A stretch of DNA of 20,526 nt, taken from the IMG/VR virus record IMGVR_UViG_3300040801_004580, positions 1-20,526 of that record. One strand, given 5' to 3'. Below, piece after piece: positions 18,960 through 20,526 of this stretch; position 1 is the stretch's first letter; each line of letters opens with the position of its first letter. Under the pieces are notes generated by a model. The model saw only the letters and a list, made by a program, of their open reading frames with translations, searched no databases and was not told the DNA's origin. Position numbers and translations under genes: made by a program. The stretch is from a virus.

Positions 18960-19397
18960 TTATTGCTTTTCGAGCCACCGCTTGACCTTACGCCGAAGCC
19001 GCTCATCATCAACCTGCTCAACATAGGCTTGCGCCAACTCGGTGTAGTTGCTTGTCAGTTCTTCATACAACGCCTTAGCGCGACGCAAACGGGTACGCAG
19101 CGTGCGAATATAGTCACCCCGCGCTGCCGCCCTTGCTCTTGTCCGCTGCAACTCGTTGTAAATCTGCCGCACTTCCTCTTGGTATTTGCGGACTTCTATC
19201 TTGAGGTCAACGATGGCGTTTTCGCGCTCGAGCATTGTCACCTGCTTACTGCGAGCGTATTCCTTGAGGCGTTCATACTTGGCGGTTAGCTCAACGAGTT
19301 CTTGCACCAACTCGTCACGGTCACTGGGATGCTCGGGCATCGTGTCCTGGGAAAGATTGCTCACGCCACGGTGGGTAGTTTTGTTCGGGTCTTTCAT
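18960..19397 (-). CDS. Coiled-coil protein, 145 aa, function unknown
   Basis: Start at ATG 19397, 5 nt behind GGAGAG. An upstream GTG (19403) has worse spacing. From about residue 25 nearly the whole chain is charged heptad-like helix (ELVQELVELTAKYERLKEYA, IEVRKYQEEVRQIYNELQRT), turning strongly basic (RARAAARGDYIRTLRTRLRR) before a KRWLEK end. No family recognised. The ATG and its ribosome site lie in or at the right end of the neighbouring tnpB element, so that insertion may have changed its start or expression. Confidence 0.7.
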   Translation of the reverse strand: MKDPNKTTHRGVSNLSQDTMPEHPSDRDELVQELVELTAKYERLKEYARSKQVTMLERENAIVDLKIEVRKYQEEVRQIYNELQRTRARAAARGDYIRTLRTRLRRAKALYEELTSNYTELAQAYVEQVDDERLRRKVKRWLEKQ

Positions 19398-19540
19398 TGA
19401 CACTCTCCACAGCTAAAGCAGGGGGATTCTTGCGTCAACGGATGGAGCTAACGTAGTGCTAGCCTTACCCTTCCTCAGCAATTTTAGACTGGGAATATCA
19501 TGCCCAGTTGCGCCTTCTAACAAGATATTTAGGGCGGCAT
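19398..19540 (-). ncRNA. Candidate omega RNA scaffold of the second tnpB element
   Basis: As in the first element, the tnpB stop codon sits in the right-end hairpin. The guide would be read from just beyond 19397, into the coiled-coil gene's first codons. The hairpin has mismatches, so the RNA may be decayed. Limits are approximate. Confidence 0.28.
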
Positions 19541-20526
19541 TCTCATCACGGTTTATGGTTTCGCCGCAAGCGCACGTCCATATTCTGTCAGAAAGCGTTA
19601 AGTCTTTATTGATAGTGCCGCAAGCGGCATGGAGTTTGGAGCTAGGAAAAAATCTGTCTACTTTGTTTGTAACTTTGCCACGCCATGCTGACTTGTATTC
19701 AAGCTGCCTTACAAACTCACTTAACGCGGCATCTAACACTGACTTGGCTAGCTTGGTTTTAGCCATACCCTTGATACTCAAATCTTCAAGGCAGATTAGG
19801 TCGTATTCGTTTACTAACTTGTTGGTGACTTGGTGCAACCAGTTTTTGCGCAAGCTGGCTATCCGCTTGTGGAGCTTGGCAACTTTGAGCTTGGCTTTCG
19901 CTCGGTTGTTGCTACCTTTTTTCTTGCGAGATAGCGCACGTTGTGCTTTGGCTAATTTCTGTTCATATTCCCGAAACCACTTAGGAGGTGCGATGTGTTC
20001 GTAGTTGACGCCGTCAGTAATTACGGCAAAGTCTTTCAATCCCAAGTCAATACCGACAGCATTGCTAGGTTGCTTAACAGGCTGTGCAACAAATTCAGTC
20101 ACGCACGCAGCAAACCACTCACCCGTAGGCGTTTGTTTGACGGTGACGCTTTTAACCTTGCCGTGGTCATGGCTGTTATGGCAACGCACCCAACCAAGTT
20201 TAGGCAGCTTGATACGTTTACGCTCAAGGACGCAGCCGTTGGGGTGTCTGATGGCTGGTTGAGTTCTGTGTTTACTTTTGAATCTAGGGAATCTAGCGCG
20301 TTTCTCAAAGAAGTTTTTGAACGCACGTTCGACATCTTTAAGAGCATGCTGCAAGCTGTTAGAAGGGGCGTCATAAAGCCAGCGGTTAGCCTGTTTATAC
20401 GCGGTCATCTCAGCAGATTGTTGGTTGTAGGTAAGCCCTTTTTTGGTGGCCTCGTAAACCTCAATACGCCTAGCAAGTCCCCAATTAAAGATATGCCGCA
20501 CAAGGCTGCACTGATACATCAACGCA
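19413..20526 (-). CDS. tnpB: TnpB, RNA-guided endonuclease, N-terminus outside the window
   Basis: 371 residues visible, open at the window end. The first possible starts (TTG at 20522, ATG at 20519) are probably internal, since the family normally has about 25 more residues before VRHIFNWGLA. The RuvC triad is present (GIDLGL, ICLEDLSI, INRDENAALNIL). The zinc ribbon is unusual: HAACG replaces CxxCG and TCACG replaces CPxCG, giving His-x2-Cys and Cys-x-Cys. FEKRARFPRFKSKHR is a typical family stretch. It differs clearly from the other TnpB here, so this is a separate arrival and not a copy. Activity is uncertain because of the ribbon. Confidence 0.9.
   Translation of the reverse strand, partial: ALMYQCSLVRHIFNWGLARRIEVYEATKKGLTYNQQSAEMTAYKQANRWLYDAPSNSLQHALKDVERAFKNFFEKRARFPRFKSKHRTQPAIRHPNGCVLERKRIKLPKLGWVRCHNSHDHGKVKSVTVKQTPTGEWFAACVTEFVAQPVKQPSNAVGIDLGLKDFAVITDGVNYEHIAPPKWFREYEQKLAKAQRALSRKKKGSNNRAKAKLKVAKLHKRIASLRKNWLHQVTNKLVNEYDLICLEDLSIKGMAKTKLAKSVLDAALSEFVRQLEYKSAWRGKVTNKVDRFFPSSKLHAACGTINKDLTLSDRIWTCACGETINRDENAALNILLEGATGHDIPSLKLLRKGKASTTLAPSVDARIPLL

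Larger units (their letters stand above)
160..19233. repeat. Highly iterated palindrome CTCGAG dispersed through the window
   Basis: About 70 copies by hand count, roughly one per 290 bp. An unbiased sequence of this size would hold about five. Copies lie in genes on both strands, mostly as Leu-Glu codons CTC GAG, and also in non-coding parts, including both arms of the terminator at 2972-3001. Several share the longer form CTCGAGCAAC (160, 1182, 8207, 8599, 11897, 13631, 15040). None was seen in 1500-2692 or 19397-20526. Confidence 0.85.
19397..20526 (-). mobile_element. Second tnpB-only IS200/IS605-group element, cut by the window edge
   Basis: It is read on the minus strand. Its 3' side carries the tnpB stop codon in an imperfect hairpin (about 19405-19425, arms CCCCCTGC and GCTGTGGAG). 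It then runs into GTGTCAA at 19397-19403, matching the TCAA right-end cleavage seen in IS608-type elements. The left end lies beyond the window. There are no CTCGAG sites inside. The right boundary is an inference. Confidence 0.6.

Overview
The window looks like about 20.5 kb of a temperate phage (or phage-like integrative element) that infects a member of the Deinococcota (Deinococcus-Thermus). The lineage call rests on three things. The single-stranded-DNA-binding protein has two OB folds in one chain and ends in DIDEEFPPEDDLPF, the Deinococcus layout. HU ends in the Thermus/Deinococcus style. One promoter places its -10 box about 7 nt from an ATG, as in the leaderless mRNAs common in Deinococcus. 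Base composition looks near 50 % G+C, lower than most Deinococcus chromosomes, which fits a phage. No structural or lysis genes are visible.

Layout, left to right. (1) 1-2876, plus strand: the 3' part of a class I ribonucleotide reductase large subunit (nrdA). It ends without the usual C-terminal cysteine tail. A 53-codon ORF at 2715-2876 supplies exactly that tail (ACRIGDPECESCQ). About 1.5 kb separates the two, including an antisense tnpB element (IS200/IS605 group) of about 1.2 kb. (2) 2972-3104: a terminator, then a strong sigma-70 promoter with a palindrome in its spacer. (3) 3152-6902, plus strand: a tightly coupled operon of two unknown genes, an ASCH-like protein, a tiny lipoprotein candidate, a SLOG/DUF2493 protein, SSB, and a repeat-containing protein ending in a DUF6378-like domain. 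(4) 6976-16595, minus strand: a long coupled operon converging on the first. Read from its promoter it encodes a Cro-like HTH protein, a membrane-anchored protein with a possible HTH, HU, two unknown proteins, a second HTH protein, a lambda-O-like initiator with an iteron-like origin inside its gene, DnaB helicase, several small proteins, a VRR-NUC nuclease, a beta sliding clamp and small early proteins. (5) 16596-16791: the divergent switch region. (6) 16792-18713, plus strand: a CI/LexA-fold repressor without the cleavage residues, then a tyrosine integrase. (7) 18704-18957: an attP-like site, the 3' part of a tRNA-Arg(CCU) gene flanked on both sides by TGACGT repeats. (8) 18960-20526, minus strand: a coiled-coil gene and a second tnpB element that runs off the window.

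The parts form a lysogeny switch (repressor, Cro, integrase, attP) next to a nearly self-contained replication module (initiator and origin, DnaB, clamp, SSB, HU) plus nucleotide supply (NrdA). Three signals stand out. The palindrome CTCGAG occurs about 70 times by hand count, where about 5 would be expected, and is absent from both tnpB elements. The nrdA gene is in pieces. A hairpin plus GAAAGGA start module precedes three genes of the leftward operon.
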